A stretch of 64,000 bases of DNA from Fulvia fulva (GCF_020509005.1 NC_063014.1:1798001-1862000), one strand, 5' to 3'. Shown: positions 35,901 to 49,138, numbered from the stretch's first letter. The notes: a model not told the origin generated them from the sequence alone. Numbers and translations: made by a program.

Positions 35901-38099
35901 TAACAGGAGTCATAAGTAAGCTAAAGGGACGAAAAGCCCTAGGCCTAGACAGGATACCAAACGTACTACTAAAAGAGTATAGAGAAGAGATCGCGCCGAG
36001 CCTTATAAACCTATTTACCGCGTGCCTACGGCTAGGGTATCACCCGAAGCCGTATAGAGAGTCTATAACAGTAGTGCTACGTAAGCTATAGAAGGAAGAC
36101 TATACTTAGCCTAAGTCGTATAGACCAATAGCACTTCTAAATACGATAGGGAAGGTCCTAGAAAAGATAGTAGCCTAGAGACTTACGTAGCTTACCGAGT
36201 ACAACCACGTACTCCTAGCAACACAGATAGGGGGAAGAAGCTAGCGATCGACACTAATAGCAATAGAGCTAATTACGGAGCAAATCCAGACCCTCTAGCA
36301 CTACGGTAGGAACCGAGCGGCGTCCTTACTATCCCTCGACATCGTAGGGGCCTTAGATAACGTCTCACACTAAAGGCTAATACATATCCTATAGTAGAAA
36401 GGCATCCCCTAGTAGGCAACGTCGTTCGTCTTCTCCTTTCTCTAGGAACGGACGACATACCTAGTCCTAGGAAAGTATACGTCCGACCCGGTGAAGGTAG
36501 AGACTAGAATACCTTAGGGATCTACTCTCTCCCCTATCCTATTTCTGATATTTATGTCGGATCTAATCCCCCTACTCACCTCTCCGCAAACCTTAGTATC
36601 GGGGTTCGTAGACGATATAAACATCCTAGCCTAGTCAGACTCGACAGAAGAGAACTGTCGCCTCCTTAAAGATAGGCATAAGAAATGCGAGGAGTAGGCA
36701 AAGAAGCATAGTGCCCGGTTCGCCCCTAAAAAGTACTAACTTATATACTTTAGTAAAGCGAGAACATACTATAATATAAAGGCGGCGGTAAGAATCTAAG
36801 GCTACGAGACCAAGCTATTAGCGGAGCTACGAGTACTAGGGATCTGGCTCGACCCGAAGCTAAGCTAGAATGTATAGATTAAGAAAGCCCAGAGTCGAGC
36901 GTAAGTTAATAAAGCCTCGATAAAGAGGCTTACGGCATCTATATAGGGAGTAACATTCGACAAGGCAAGAGTAATATATAAGGCGATCGTTAGACTAGCT
37001 ATATTGTACGGGGTATAGATTTAGGGAATAGGAGGCGTAGGTAAGCCGATCCCGAAACGGATAGAGTAACCCCTAAACAGGACATAGGTAGGCAACCTAC
37101 GTAGGGTACTAGGCGTATATAAGACAACGTTAACAAGTACGGTAGAAATAGAGACAGGAATACCACTAATCGGCCAATACATCCGGGGAATAAGAATTCA
37201 ATACGCGGCAAAGACGACAGGTTACCTAGCACAAACCACGATCTAGGAGGCAAAGAATAAGATAGAAAGCCGCTACCGGAGAGGGGCAGGATATAGGACA
37301 AGCTAAAAAGAGGATGACCTTACTACCTTTACGGCCGTATAGACAAGCACCGAATGGCTAGCACGAAAGGAGGAGGAGCGTAGGACTCGCTAGGCCGGCG
37401 GGAGCAAGGCTAAGACCTAGAACCTAGCGGAACAGATAGCGAGCTACCTATAGGAGTAGGACTGGAAAAGGAAGCCCCCTAAGATAATAGGCCCGATAGC
37501 GCTCCGAGCCTTCTAGAGACACAATTACTAGCTATATAGGGACCTAACAAGGGCCGAAGCAAGCATAGCGATCTAAATCAGGTCCGAACACATTGGATTA
37601 AGGGCCTACCTGTTCAGGAGACGCGTACTAGACATCTATAGCCTAGCCTACTAGTGTAGCTACCTATCGTAAAACCTAGAACATATACTACTACGATGCC
37701 CGTAGTAGGCGAGAGGTAGGGGAAATTAGAGGCACTAAGCGGGAAGGAGAGACTATAAGTCAATTATTAGGGACAAAGGCAACATTCGCCGAATCTCTCG
37801 GTAGATACTATAGTAGGGATACCTCTAGCAGTTTAGCCTCGCGAGCGAGACGGAGGAGTAGATAGACAAGAGGCGGAAGCGAGGGGGGTTGTAGATAGGG
37901 TAGTCATTAGGGCAGGCCTATAACACTAGCGTACCCCTAATAAGGGAAATTTAAGACGACAACGAGGAGGAAAAGACAGGCGGGAAGGAGGAGGGGTTTT
38001 CACTAACACGGTTTCCCCTCTATATATACAAAAACAAGATAGTATAGCTATATAGGCCAAAGGGCACTATAACAGCTTAATGAAATATCTATCTATCTA
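32963..38099 (+). mobile_element. LINE A2, full-length, heavily RIP-mutated, in the Gypsy1 3' LTR
   Basis: Reverse-complement twin of LINE A1. TSD tattctcgcttt at 32951-32962 and 38100-38111; removal restores the LTR. Ends in an (atct)n tail. ORF1 corresponds to 33204-34553 and ORF2 to 34550-37903, exactly 1350 and 3354 nt as in A1, so the two copies differ by substitutions only in these regions. Both start codons read ATA instead of ATG. Its 5' end extends about 25 bp beyond that of A1. Confidence 0.9.
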
Positions 38100-38111
38100 T
38101 ATTCTCGCTTT

Positions 38112-38149
38112 TACTCTTATATCTTATAGGCTAGGCTCTCGCCCTAATA
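38112..38149 (+). repeat. Gypsy1 3' LTR, right part
   Basis: Last 38 bp of the LTR after the LINE A2 insertion, ending CCCTAATA, followed by TSD gccgg and LINE C. Confidence 0.85.
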
Positions 38150-40985
38150 GCCGGAACGAATAGAGCGGAAATACTCGTCGCTCGTACTCGCTTTTAAGTA
38201 TAATAGTTAGAGGATCTTGGCTATAGAGAAGGGACTAGTCCTAGCCTACTCGTACCACTACGTTAATAAGTACGACTATACCTATATAGTAACCTAGTAC
38301 TTCCGGTGCTAGGGACTCGGGTACACTATAAAGTATTGTCGGTAGGAGACCTACTATAGCTACTACGCGAAGGTATATAATACCCGCGAATACCCCTAAC
38401 CTAAGATAAGCAAGTACGCTAACTACGGCGGGGACTATAAGGCGTAGATAGGCGGATATAGAGTAAAGAGATAGGTAGCGGAATAGGCGGTAGGAGCGCG
38501 CCTAGGTATACGCTAGGGAAGAGGAGGAATAGCGATAGTACTATACCGTCTAAGAGTCGACGCCGACGGCTTCTAGCCGGTTATATATAGGAGTAAGAAG
38601 AGGCGGCTAAATAGCGATAGACGCTTAATATATAGAGCGGGCCGACTAGCGCTTACCGACTCCCGGGCTTAGGGCCTCGGATAGACGCGCCTCGATACGA
38701 CGATATTCCCCCCTTACGGAGATAGCGCGCCCTTACCGGTAGCTACGCTAGCGATACCGGCCCCGCGATAGGATAGCGAGGACGAGGGCGAGGGCGAAGA
38801 GGACGACAATATAGTAGTAAACCTACGGAGGTAGAATAGGGAACTATAGCTAATATAATAGTCTAACTATAAATAGTACGCTTACCTAGCTAACTATCGT
38901 ATAGTATAACGCTAATAAGAGTAGGGATAAGGCCTAGAAGCTACTCCTTAGCCTACTACACCCTAGCCGGTACTATATAGTCGCTATCTAAGAGTAGTAG
39001 ACGAACGGAAAGACGATACTCGTAGACCCGAGATACTACCTTATAGTACCCCAAGGTAACTAGCCGGTAGTGCGGGTCTACTTCTACGTAAGTAAAGAAA
39101 TCGCGATAATAACGTAGACGACCTATACCTACTCTAGCGATATAGCCTCTCTATAGCTACGCCTTACCGACGGTAAGACAGTAGCTATCTATAACGCCTA
39201 TAACCTGTACTTAGTACCGGGCTCGATAGAAGACGATAGCTAGTCGGCTACCCTCTACTAGCTTTAAGAAGCTCTCTAAGAGGAAGCTAATATATATATC
39301 CTAGTCGGCGATCTTAACCTCTACTACCTAAGATAGGGAGGCGATAGTATACTCTCGGCCTATAGTACCGTAGACGCGCTTATCGGTCTAGTAGAGGTAT
39401 CCGGCCTTAGCCTAGTACTTCCCGTAGGTTCCGCTACGTATTAGTAGAAAAATACGACCTAGACGCTTAAGCTAACCTTCGCGATATAGTAGATAGCCTA
39501 GCGGACTATCTTCTATAATACGGACCTAGAACTCGATACCGGCTATCTAGACTACCTAGCTATCCGTACGACGTTCGACGTAATATACCTATAGGCGCTA
39601 CTAGCCCTATAACTATAGCCTTAGTAGAAGAGAGCGGACTAGAAGGAGATTAATAAGGTACTAAAGGAACGAATAACGGCCCTCGTACCGTCGGTACCCC
39701 TCTACTTAGAGGCGGAAATCGACGCGGCGGTAGGGAGCCTATAGTAGTATATAGTAGGAGTAATCCGGGATAAAATCCCCTATACCCGACCCTCGAAGTA
39801 CGCGTCGCTAGCCTAGTCGTAGGAATACGTAGACGTAGTCCGTATAACGGTAGCGGCGCGGCGCCGGTAGAACGAGATAAAATAGGACGCTATATACGCC
39901 CGATACCGCCGACTAGATTATAAGAAGGGTAGGATTATTAGGCGCTAGGGTAATATTACGTAGCGTAACGCCTTCCGTAAAGTTATAGAAGACAAAAGTA
40001 AAGTCTAGAAGCTCGCTAAGTAGGCGCGTACGAGGAAGCCGGAGACGCCGCTACTACTACTATAGTTCCTACCTATCCGTAATAAGTAAGGGGTTCTCTA
40101 GGAAGCCTAGTAAGGTAGAGCCGACGCGCTAGTAGAGGCGTTCTTCCCTCCTCCGGTTACTACCCGACTCGACGATATCGAAGGCTTCGTATACCTAACG
40201 GAGCTCGAGACTAGCTAAGAAGTAACGGAGGTAGAGGTACTAATAGTACTAAAAGCGGCGCTACTAGATAAGGCCCTAGGACTAGATAAGATCCCTAACC
40301 GATTCCTTAAGTACTACCGCTAGACGCTCGTCCCGTACCTCGCGGCGCTATTTAAGGTATACCTCTAGTAGTTATACGTACCGACCCCCTTCCGGTACTC
40401 GAATATAGTCGTCCTCCGTAAGGAGGGTAAGGCTAGATACGACATTAGGAAGGCCCACCGCCCGATAGCTCTACTTAGTACGATTAGTAAGGCGCTAGAG
40501 CGTATCGTAGCCGATCGTATCTCTAAGCTAGCCGAGGAGTACTAGCTCCTCCTAGCCGAGTAGATAGAAGCCCGACTAGGGCGGTCTATAACGCCCGCCC
40601 TAGAACTCGTTACGGAATAGGTTTATATAATCTAGGTAATACGCCGATAATAGGTCGCTACCCTACTATCCCTCGATATCTCGGGGGCGTTCGATAAAGT
40701 TTCCTACGCCCGACTACTCTATAACCTCCGGGCGAAAGGTCTACCTAGCTAGCTCGTCGCGTTTATTAAGTCCTTCCTTAGTAACTAGTCTACGTAGCTC
40801 GTCCTAGGGGAGTAGCGTAAACCTTAGATATAGCCTATAGAAACGGGGATCCCGTAGGGCTTATCGCTCTCTCCGATCCTCTTCCTTTTCTTTATCTCTA
40901 CGCTCCTCCCGCTACTTAGGGGAAGCGCCGACGGTACTAACTCCTATATAGGCTTTATCGACGATACGAATATCCTAATATATAG
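38150..40985 (+). mobile_element. LINE C, piece 2 (ORF1 knuckles, endonuclease, reverse transcriptase)
   Basis: Continues LINE C ORF1 after Gypsy1. Knuckle remnants with Cys-to-Tyr changes lie near 38300-38480 (for example KYANYGGDYKA). ORF2 follows from about 38880: QYNANKSRD-type start, VGDLNLYYL (about 39305), LGLDKIPNRFLK (about 40280), HRPIALLSTISKAL (about 40455), SLDISGAFDKVSYARLL (about 40670) and FIDDTNIL at about 40955-40980. Cut directly after this motif by LINE E. Confidence 0.82.
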
Positions 40986-41018
40986 AGAGATAGATTTTTT
41001 ATTCGCCTGTTTTAGTGC
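40986..41018 (-). mobile_element. LINE E, piece 1 (3' terminus)
   Basis: Short 3' end of LINE E. Outer TSD tatcctaatatatag at 40971-40985 and 51243-51257. LINE D is inserted in its 3' UTR, with TSD at 41019-41034. Confidence 0.75.
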
Positions 41019-41034
41019 CCTATAGCCTATATAG

Positions 41035-42413
41035 ATAGATAGATAGATAATTTATTTACCCGTTATGGTGCCCTCCGGCCTATACGGGTTTATGTCTATA
41101 TATGTTACTACATAAGGTAGGAAACCTATTCCTAGGTAAAAACCTCCTCTCCTTCTCTAATAGCTTCCTTGCCATGAGTTCTCAGTTTTCCTTCCATTAG
41201 GGTGCACTAGTGTCATAGTGGTTAGCCTCTGACTACCTTGTCTGCAACCCTAGAGTTGTCCCCCTCTTCCTGCTCTCCTCCTCCTTCTTTCTCTCCTCAA
41301 TCCATCTCTCTGTTTCCCTAGTAAGAGAGAACTGCTCCAAAAATCCTTGGTGGATGATCCACCTTGTAATTCTCTGGAGGTCTCCCTTATTGCTGATCAT
41401 GGCTTGGAAGTTTCTGTTCCTTGCCCTTGCCCTCCATTCACCTCTCCCTGTACTCCATTCTTTGCAAACCAGAAGTCTATGTTCGACATTCTGGGACAGG
41501 TAGCCGCATGGGCAACTCTTGTCTTCGATACCTGGGACTTTTCTCTGATGCAGGTATGCCCTGACTCCGATGTGTTCAGAGCGGATTTGTATTGCTATGC
41601 TTGCTTCTGACCTGGTCAGGTCTGAGTACAGTAGGTAGTTGTGGCTACCAAACTGTTAGAGTGCCTTTAGGGTTCCTGGCCTCTGTAGGGTTCTTGTCCA
41701 TTCAGTCTTCCAGAGGAGTCCTGCCATCCTTTCAGCTAGAGACTGTTGCTTCTTCCCTTGGCTGGCTGCTGATCCTCTCCCTTGAGCCCTTCTGTCCTGT
41801 TCCTGCTGGGCTAGGTGCAGCTGTTCTGTTAGTTCTTTGAACTTCTGCAGGTCCTGCTGCTTCTGTGGGGCTGGATTGGGTCTTGCTTGTCTGTGCCTTC
41901 TTGTGCACTGGCTCCTGATTTTGTTGACTGCCTTCTGGATTACTAGCTGGGCTGGGTATGCAGACGTCTTTCCTGCATACTGGTATCTCAACCCTTGAAG
42001 GTAGGGCTTGGCTGGTGGGGAGCCAGACTCCATTTCGACCACCCTTGTTGGAGTTGACTTGTATGCTCCAAGCACCTTTTTCAGACAGGAGGCTTGGGCT
42101 CTGCTGATGGGATCTGCAATTCTCTTTGGGATCTTGTCTTGGGCTGACCAGATCTGGGCTCCATATAGCATGGCTGGCTTCACAATGGCCTTGTACATAA
42201 CCTTTGCTTTCGCAAATGTGGCTCCCCATGTGGAGGCTGTAAGCCTGTCAATTGATTGCCTGTTGTTGTCTGCTCTTGCCTGTGCTTTCTTGACCTGTGG
42301 TCCCCAGCTGAGCTTTGGATCCATCCATATTCCTAGCACCCTTAATTCACTTGAGGGTTCTGTTGTGTGTCCCTGAATAGTGATTGGGGCTTGCATATTG
42401 TGTCTGTTTCTGG
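41035..42413 (-). mobile_element. LINE D, 5'-truncated, almost free of RIP
   Basis: 1.38 kb fragment with a 16-bp TSD, cctatagcctatatag (41019-41034 and 42414-42429), and a (gata)n tail. TG and CA are abundant inside it, unlike both flanks. It keeps only the C-terminal part of ORF2 and the 3' UTR. By base composition it is the least mutated insertion of the stack. Confidence 0.88.
41233..42413 (-). pseudogene. LINE D ORF2 C-terminal part, one in-frame stop
   Basis: Begins in the thumb region just after the reverse-transcriptase core (ELRVLGIWMDPKLSWG), runs open from 42413 to 41656, meets TAA at 41653-41655, then continues to TAG at 41233. The homologous LINE A position also carries a stop that probably was Trp. 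The terminal Cys/His finger CPCGYLSQNVEHRLLVC is intact. No catalytic core is present. Confidence 0.8.
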
Positions 42414-45400
42414 CCTATAGCCTATATAGGTCTCTCGCTATTTAGGTCTATTTATATAGGTAGGAAACCTAATTAACGGATAAAAACCTTCTCGTCTTTA
42501 CCCTCCTCGTTCTTTCCTGTCTTATCTTTTCGTTCTCCTTCCTTTAGGGTACGCTAGTATTATAGTTATTACCCTATAACTACCTTACCCGTAACCCTAG
42601 TAATGTCCTCCTCTCGATTCCCTTTCTCCCTTCTATTTACCCGGCTCTTCTCTCTCTCTCCCTCCTCTCTATCTACCTTTCCGTTTCTACTACTAGAGAG
42701 AATTGCTCTAGGTAGTCCTCGTTAAGGATCTATCTTATCACTCTCCTTATATCTTATCTGTTCTAGATTATAGCCTAGTATTGCCTATCTCTTGCCTTCG
42801 CCCTCTACTAGCTTCTCCCTTTTACCTACTTAGTACAGTTTAGTACTATATACTCCGGGTTTTAGGATAGGTAGCTATAGGGGTAACATTTAGAATCGTA
42901 TCCTAGGACTCTTCTTTAGTATAAGTATACTCTTAGCCTAATATACTTAGAGCGAATCTAGATAGCTATACTTGCTTCCGCCCTCTTTAGGTCCTTATAG
43001 ATAAGGTAGTTATACCTCCCGAAGGTCCTAGCTACTAGTAGGGCTCCTAGCCTCACCGGTTTTTAGTTCTAACGCGTTTCCTATAGGTGACCTACGATCC
43101 TTTCTACTTAGCTTTGCTTCTTTTTCCCTTTGTCCCCTATATTAGCTTACTCCCTTAGAGCTTCTCTCTGTTTAAGGGCTGGTAGGATTTCCTCTAATGT
43201 TTTTAGGTCTGCTTCCTTCTATAGGATTATATATAGCCGGTTAGGTCTTCTCCTCCCCTCCTACTAGGTTCTTATCCTTTAAGTAGCTACTTAGATAGTT
43301 CCCTAGGCTAGGTATGCTAATGTCTTCTCTACGTATTAACACCTTATACCCTAGAGGTACTCTCTAATAGGGGCTGTACCTAATTCCATTTCTATTGTCC
43401 TATAAGGGGTTGACTTATATACCCCTAGTACTCTCTTTAGGTAAGCTGCCTACGCTCTATTAAGGGGGTCCTTAATTCTCTTCGGGATGTGTTTTTCCGC
43501 TACCTAAATTGCTACTCTATATAGTATTACGGGCTTGATAATAGCCTTGTATATAGTCTAGGCCTTTATAAAGGTCGCCCCCTAGGGTGACGTAGTAAGT
43601 CTCTCGATTAATTGTCTATTAGTGTCCGCTCTCGCTTACGCCTTCTTCACTTATAGTCCCTAGCTAAGTTTTGGGTCTAGCTATATCCTAAGGACTCTAA
43701 GTTCCCTTATAGGATAGGTCTCGAACCCCTAGATTTTTACTAGTGCTACTAAGTTATATTTTGTCTTTACCTTACTAAAATGGATAAGTTAGTACTTATC
43801 CGGTACGAATTTTGCTCTATACTCTCTTGCCTACTTTTCGTATTATCTATGTCTCTCCTCTAGGAGTACGTAGTTTTTCTCTATAGACCCCGACTACGCT
43901 AGGATATTTATGTTATCTACGAACCCTAATACTAAGGTATTTACTGTTTCTAGAAGTAGGGTCAGGTCGGATATAAAGAGGAGGAACAGAATTAGGGAGA
44001 GTATAGAGCCCTATAGGATGCCCGTGTTCGTAATTAGGGTCTACGGGGCTTTAAAGGACCCTAGGAGGATCTAGGTTGTCCTGTTCTTAAGGAATAACTA
44101 TATAAAGTATACTATCTAAGGCTAGGATACTTTTTATTCTAAGGATATATAGGAGCCTTACGTAGGACACGTTATCGAAAGCCCCTAATATATCTAGTAA
44201 AAGTAGTATAGCTACCTTATTGTTACTATAGTACTAGATATATCTAATTTTCTCTATAATTAGTTCGACTACTATAAGGGTAGATCTCTTTTATCTCCCC
44301 CCTATTTATGTTACCGGGAGGAGGTTATATTCTTCTACTATTCCGGTGAGCCTTATAGCTACGACCTTCTCTAGGAGCTTCCCTAGTATATTTAGTAACG
44401 CAATTAGTCTATATAACTTCAACTTAGTATAGTCTTCCTTTTAGGGTTTCCTTAGGACGTAAGTTAGTAATTACCTAAAAGCCTTAAGGTAATACCCCTA
44501 CTTTATATACTAGGTAAAGATTAGCGTAAGTACTAGAGTAATAAGGCTACTACTAGCTTTTAGGTAATAGTTAGGGATCTTGTCTAGGCCTAGGGCTTTG
44601 TTGCCCTTTAGTTTCTTGATAATGTTTCCGATCTCTATAGTAGACACTTACTAGTTAGCCTCCCTTAGCGGATGAATATGTGTTCCTAGGATATTACTTA
44701 GGTCTACCTCTACCTAAGTCCCGAAGAAGTGGTCTACGAATACTTTCGCTTTCCCTATCGGAGTGGTTTACGTTTCCCCGTCTTAGTCCTATATTAAGGG
44801 AAACTAGGGTAGGAAGTTTCGTTCCTCGTCTAGTTTCCTAGCCTATTCTACTAGTCTCTAGATTTGTTCTAGGTGTTCTATAATCATCCCTATAGTTGAC
44901 CTCTACTCCTACGTCTTATCTCTTCTAATCTACGCCTTCTTTGCTTTATACGCGTTGTTATAGGCTTCCTAGTTTACTTAGGTACGTCGTTACTCCTATC
45001 TCCTTCTTACTCTCCTTGCCTCCTTAACTTTGGCTATATACTCTAGTGTCTAGTATAGCTTCTAGTATAGCGACTATCTCTTCTTAGGTATATAGGCCTA
45101 GGCTACCCTTTGTATAGCTTCTATTAGCTACTCTACTACTTAGTCGAACCCTCCGTTATATATATATCGTTAATGTTCACCTGTTCTAGGTCGCCTTCTA
45201 GCCGCTACTATACTAGTGTCTACTCGGCCTACTTCTAGTAGAGCTTCCTCTTAGGTTCCCTCTCCTCCTTAACTATAAGTTAGATGTCGGTTTGGATTAG
45301 ATAGTAGTCTAATAAGGACTCTAGTTAGTTATTAACTATATAGCTTTCTACCCGTCGTATTAAGGCGTAGGACATAAAGTATAGGTCTAGCGTACTAGAA

Positions 45401-45594
45401 CTATTGTTTCTAGCCTAAGTTTCTGTTCCCTTTAGCGTAATTAAGTCCATTTAGGCTGTTTCTATCTAACTAATAAGCCCCCTACTAAGAAATAGTGTAC
45501 TAGGGTAAAGTCCGATCCCTACTTTAGGTAGTAGAGGTTAAAATCTCCTATTACGATGTTATAGTTTTGTTAGTCTATTGCTTCCGGGAGCCTT
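42414..45594 (-). mobile_element. LINE E, piece 2 (ORF2 to endonuclease)
   Basis: Minus-strand 3' UTR, reverse transcriptase and endonuclease of a LINE related to A. The reverse-transcriptase motif at 43912-43923 reads FVDN instead of FVDD. The endonuclease region breaks at the 14-bp TSD of the chimeric LINE A3 (45595-45608). Dense TpA and TAG codons. Confidence 0.82.
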
Positions 45595-48500
45595 CCTAGC
45601 GTATATAGATAGATAGATAGATATTTCATTAAGCTGTTGTAGTGCCCTTTGGCCTATATAGCTATACTATCTTATTTTTGTATATATAGAGGGGAAACCG
45701 TGTTAGTAAAAACCCCTCCTCCTTCCCGCCTGTCTTTTCCTCCTCGTTATCGTCTTAAATTTCCCTTGTTAGGGGTACGCTAGTGTTATAGGCCTGCCCT
45801 AATGACTACCCTATCTACAACCCCCCTCGCTTCCGCCTCTTGTCTATCTACTCCTCCGTCTCGCTCGCGAGGCTAAACTGCTAGAGGTATCCCTACTATA
45901 GTATCTACCGAGAGATTCGGCGAATGTTGCCTTTGTCCCTAATAATTGACTTGTAGTCTCTCCTTCCCGCTTAGTGCCTCTAATTTCCCCTACCTCTCTA
46001 GGCTACTATCTTTTCTAGGACCTTCCCTATCGTATTTAGAAGTGCTATTGGTCTATACGACTTAGGCTAAGTATAGTCTTCCTTCTATAGCTTACGTAGC
46101 ACTACTGTTATAGACTCTCTATACGGCTTCGGGTGATACCCTAGCCGTAGGCACGCGGTAAATAGGTTTGTAAGGCTCGGCGCGATCTCTTCTCTATACT
46201 CTTTTAGTAGTACGTTTGGTATCCTGTCTAGGCCTAGGGCTTTTCGTCCCTTTAGCTTACTTATAACTCCTGTTACTATGTTAGAGCTAACCGCCTAATC
46301 TATGTCTAGGGGTTCCGGGTATATGCTCGGGTCGATGTCTATAAGGTCTGCCTCTACTTACGTCGAAAAGAAATGGTCGGCTAACGCTTTTGCCTTGCCC
46401 CGGGGCGTAGCCTAGGCAATCCCTTCGCGGTCTACGATTAGGGGGAAGTGAGGGGCTTGTTGCTCTTTAGGTAGTCGTGCCTATTTAGCTAGTCTCTACA
46501 TCTGTTCCGGGTTTTCTATAACGAGCCCGATCGTCGCTCTCTAGTCCTATAGCTTATCGCGTCTTATCTGTGCCTTCTTCTCTTGTGTCGCGTAGTAGTA
46601 TTGCTCCTACGTCTCTTAGGTATGCTCCTTCGTCTACTGTCGCCTTGCCCTTCTAGCCTCCCTTACCTTCGTAGAGCATTTAGGGGTCTAGAAGGCCTTC
46701 TACTACGTTAAGGGCCGGAGTAACGGCGTATATTGTTCCGCTACTTGCTATATAACCGAGGTAATCTGTTCCGCTACTTGATCTAGCTAAGCTATCGTCT
46801 CGAGTTCTCTATACTGTAGTAGGTTCGCTATTAGGAAGCCTCTTATATCGTCCTAGCGTGCCTTCTTCTAGTTACGGCGTAGTTCGTTTGCTAGCTCCTC
46901 TATCGCCTTCACCCCTAGCGTCGTTTAGATAGGGATATAGTCTAAGGAGGCTTCTAGCGCGTAGTTCGGTCGGTATTAGACTAGTCTCTCTTCAAGTTCT
47001 CGTAATAGAAAGTATAGGTCGATCGTACTTATACTAGTACGGGCCTTCTACGTCTCTGTTCCCTTTAGTATTACTAAGGCCATTCCGTAGCGTACGGTTA
47101 TGTCTAGTAGCTTCCCCCCTAGAAATGCGTACGGGGGAGTGAATTCGAGTCCCTACTATAGGTAGTAGAGGTTAAAGTCGCCGAGGAGTACTTACTTCGT
47201 GTCTTAGCTTAGGGTCCGCTCTAGGTAGGCGAGGGTTCCTAGTTCCCTACTCGTCCGACCCCGCGGTAGCGGGTTATAAACGTTATAGATCTAGATAGGG
47301 CCTTATGTCGTGTCGATCTGGATTAATGTTATGTCTCCTAGGTTGCCCTACTACGGTAGTATAACCTTCTACGACTCAAGGTCTATAGTCTTGCTTACGT
47401 ATATATATGTCCTCGGGATGACGCCTCGTTAGCCCGCGATTACGGTATAGTATCTCCGGTCATTATAAGTGGCTAGGAGTCCTACGTAGGGGTTGATCTA
47501 TAGTTCCTATACCGTAATAACGTAGTACCGTAGCGGGTCTAGCTCTTATAGAAAGTGGCGCTAGACCTTGTCCCTACTTTTGTTTACGTTATACTATACG
47601 ATAGTAATGTCGTCGTATAGTATCATTCGTTATCCGTAAGGTCCATTTCCGTGCTGACCTGCTGTGTCTCCTAAGCCTATATCTCGCTATCCGGCTAGCC
47701 CTAGGGCCGCTAGGGCGCCCTAAAGATTCGTATTTGGCCTAGTTCGTTAGTAGCCCGGTTAAGGTGTCGAGGCCTACCGGGAGGTAGATACGTTTGCGGT
47801 TAGGTTCCCTTATTCGTCTCTTCTGCCCTCTTCCTTTTACTCGGCTCGAAGCCCTTATATACGGTAGGTCCCTCCTACTGTCGTTAGGGGTACCTAGCTA
47901 GTGTAGAGATCCTTGCTTGTCTCGCTCGTTCTTATACTACTATTCTAGCCGGGCATTAGCTTGAATACGCTAGGTGCCTTCTGCCGTAGTATACGCACCT
48001 GCTCTCCTTTTTTAGGCATTCCCTTCCCTAGTATAGGCCTACGTAGTAAGGACACCTTAGGGTCTTCTCCCCGTATTTTAAGGCTATGTGACCGTACTGT
48101 TAGTATTAGTAGCATTGTAGTACCCTATAGCTACTCTAATAGATCTCCGTGTCTATTCTCTCGTAGTTCTAGAATAGCCTATTGTCTAATATCTAGTTAG
48201 CTTGTTCCGCTGTCTCTACCTAAATAATAAGCGATAAATGCGTCTTTTCTCGGTCTACTGTCTTGTATAGCTATGCCGCCTTCGTTAGTCGTACTCCTAG
48301 GGAGGTGTTCTGGTTCTATACTTAGAGGTAGGGAAGGTCTTCGACCTTGAATGTCCTAGGGACCCCGTAGGCGATGACGGTATACTATTAGTAGGAGACT
48401 CGTACCGACTTCGCGACTTTAGTAGTCCACTCCTTATAGGTCTCTATAAGGAAGGAATCGTATTTAGTAAGCTAGCTACGAGATAAGGTAATAAGTCTTA

Positions 48501-48917
48501 ACCGCGCTTTCCTACTTATCTAGTACTACCGTATAGCCTCGTTTCGAGAGGTTAGCCCGGAGCAAAAGCTTCCCTCTACGCCCTCCCTCCCTGTTTACTC
48601 CTTAAGCCAATATCCACCTCTATAGGCCTAAGCCCTTTAGTACTCTCTATTGACCGACATGCGTATCCGTCCTCTCGGGCTATATAGATAGTATTAGCCG
48701 TCGCTACTAGTGTACACTACGCCCTAGGTTTTGACGCCCTTCGCGTTACCGTAGCCTATCTCTAGAAAGCGGCCGTCTATACCTCGTAGGTTTGCTCGGG
48801 GCACACACTACGCCGGGCAGCGTACTCCTTACGTTTCCACCTACTAACTAATATGAAGTTCCTTATTACCCTACCCTCGATCCTCCCCGATTATAGAACT
48901 AATCTACTTGTATTATA

Positions 48918-48973
48918 CGTCTTTTCCCCGTCCTAATAGCCGTCTTTTCCTTACTTAGGCTATCGTCTTTTCC
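48918..48973 (-). repeat. Three GGAAAAGACG words at 23-bp spacing
   Basis: On the plus strand CGTCTTTTCC occurs at 48918-48927, 48941-48950 and 48964-48973, spaced exactly 23 and 23 bp. The bases between differ, so it is an array of sites rather than a plain satellite. Confidence 0.8.
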
Positions 48974-49138
48974 TCGTCGCAATCTACTATATTAGACTAG
49001 GTGCGTTATATAGCGGGACAGGTAGTGCCTTAGGCAAAACCCTCGTTCCTATACCGGGTGTTTAATAGGCCCTTATAGGCTTCGTCGCGTGTCTACCTAC
49101 CTACCGTATTGCCCGCTAGCAAACACTAGATTGTTTCG

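Larger units (their letters stand above)
26638..38149 (+). mobile_element. Gypsy1, Ty3/Gypsy chromovirus, in LINE C ORF1
   Basis: LTR element with TSD gccgg (26633-26637 and 38150-38154). The 5' LTR is 26638-27192 (starts TG, ends CA). The 3' LTR starts at 32444 and is itself split by LINE A2, ending at 38149. About 6.36 kb without the insert. Internal order: Gag, protease, reverse transcriptase, RNase H, integrase, chromodomain. RIP has placed TAG codons throughout. A primer-binding site is not recognised after the 5' LTR. Confidence 0.9.

Noticed and set aside
42008..42376. 122-codon plus-strand frame
   Set aside because: Antisense to the intact LINE D ORF2 frame.
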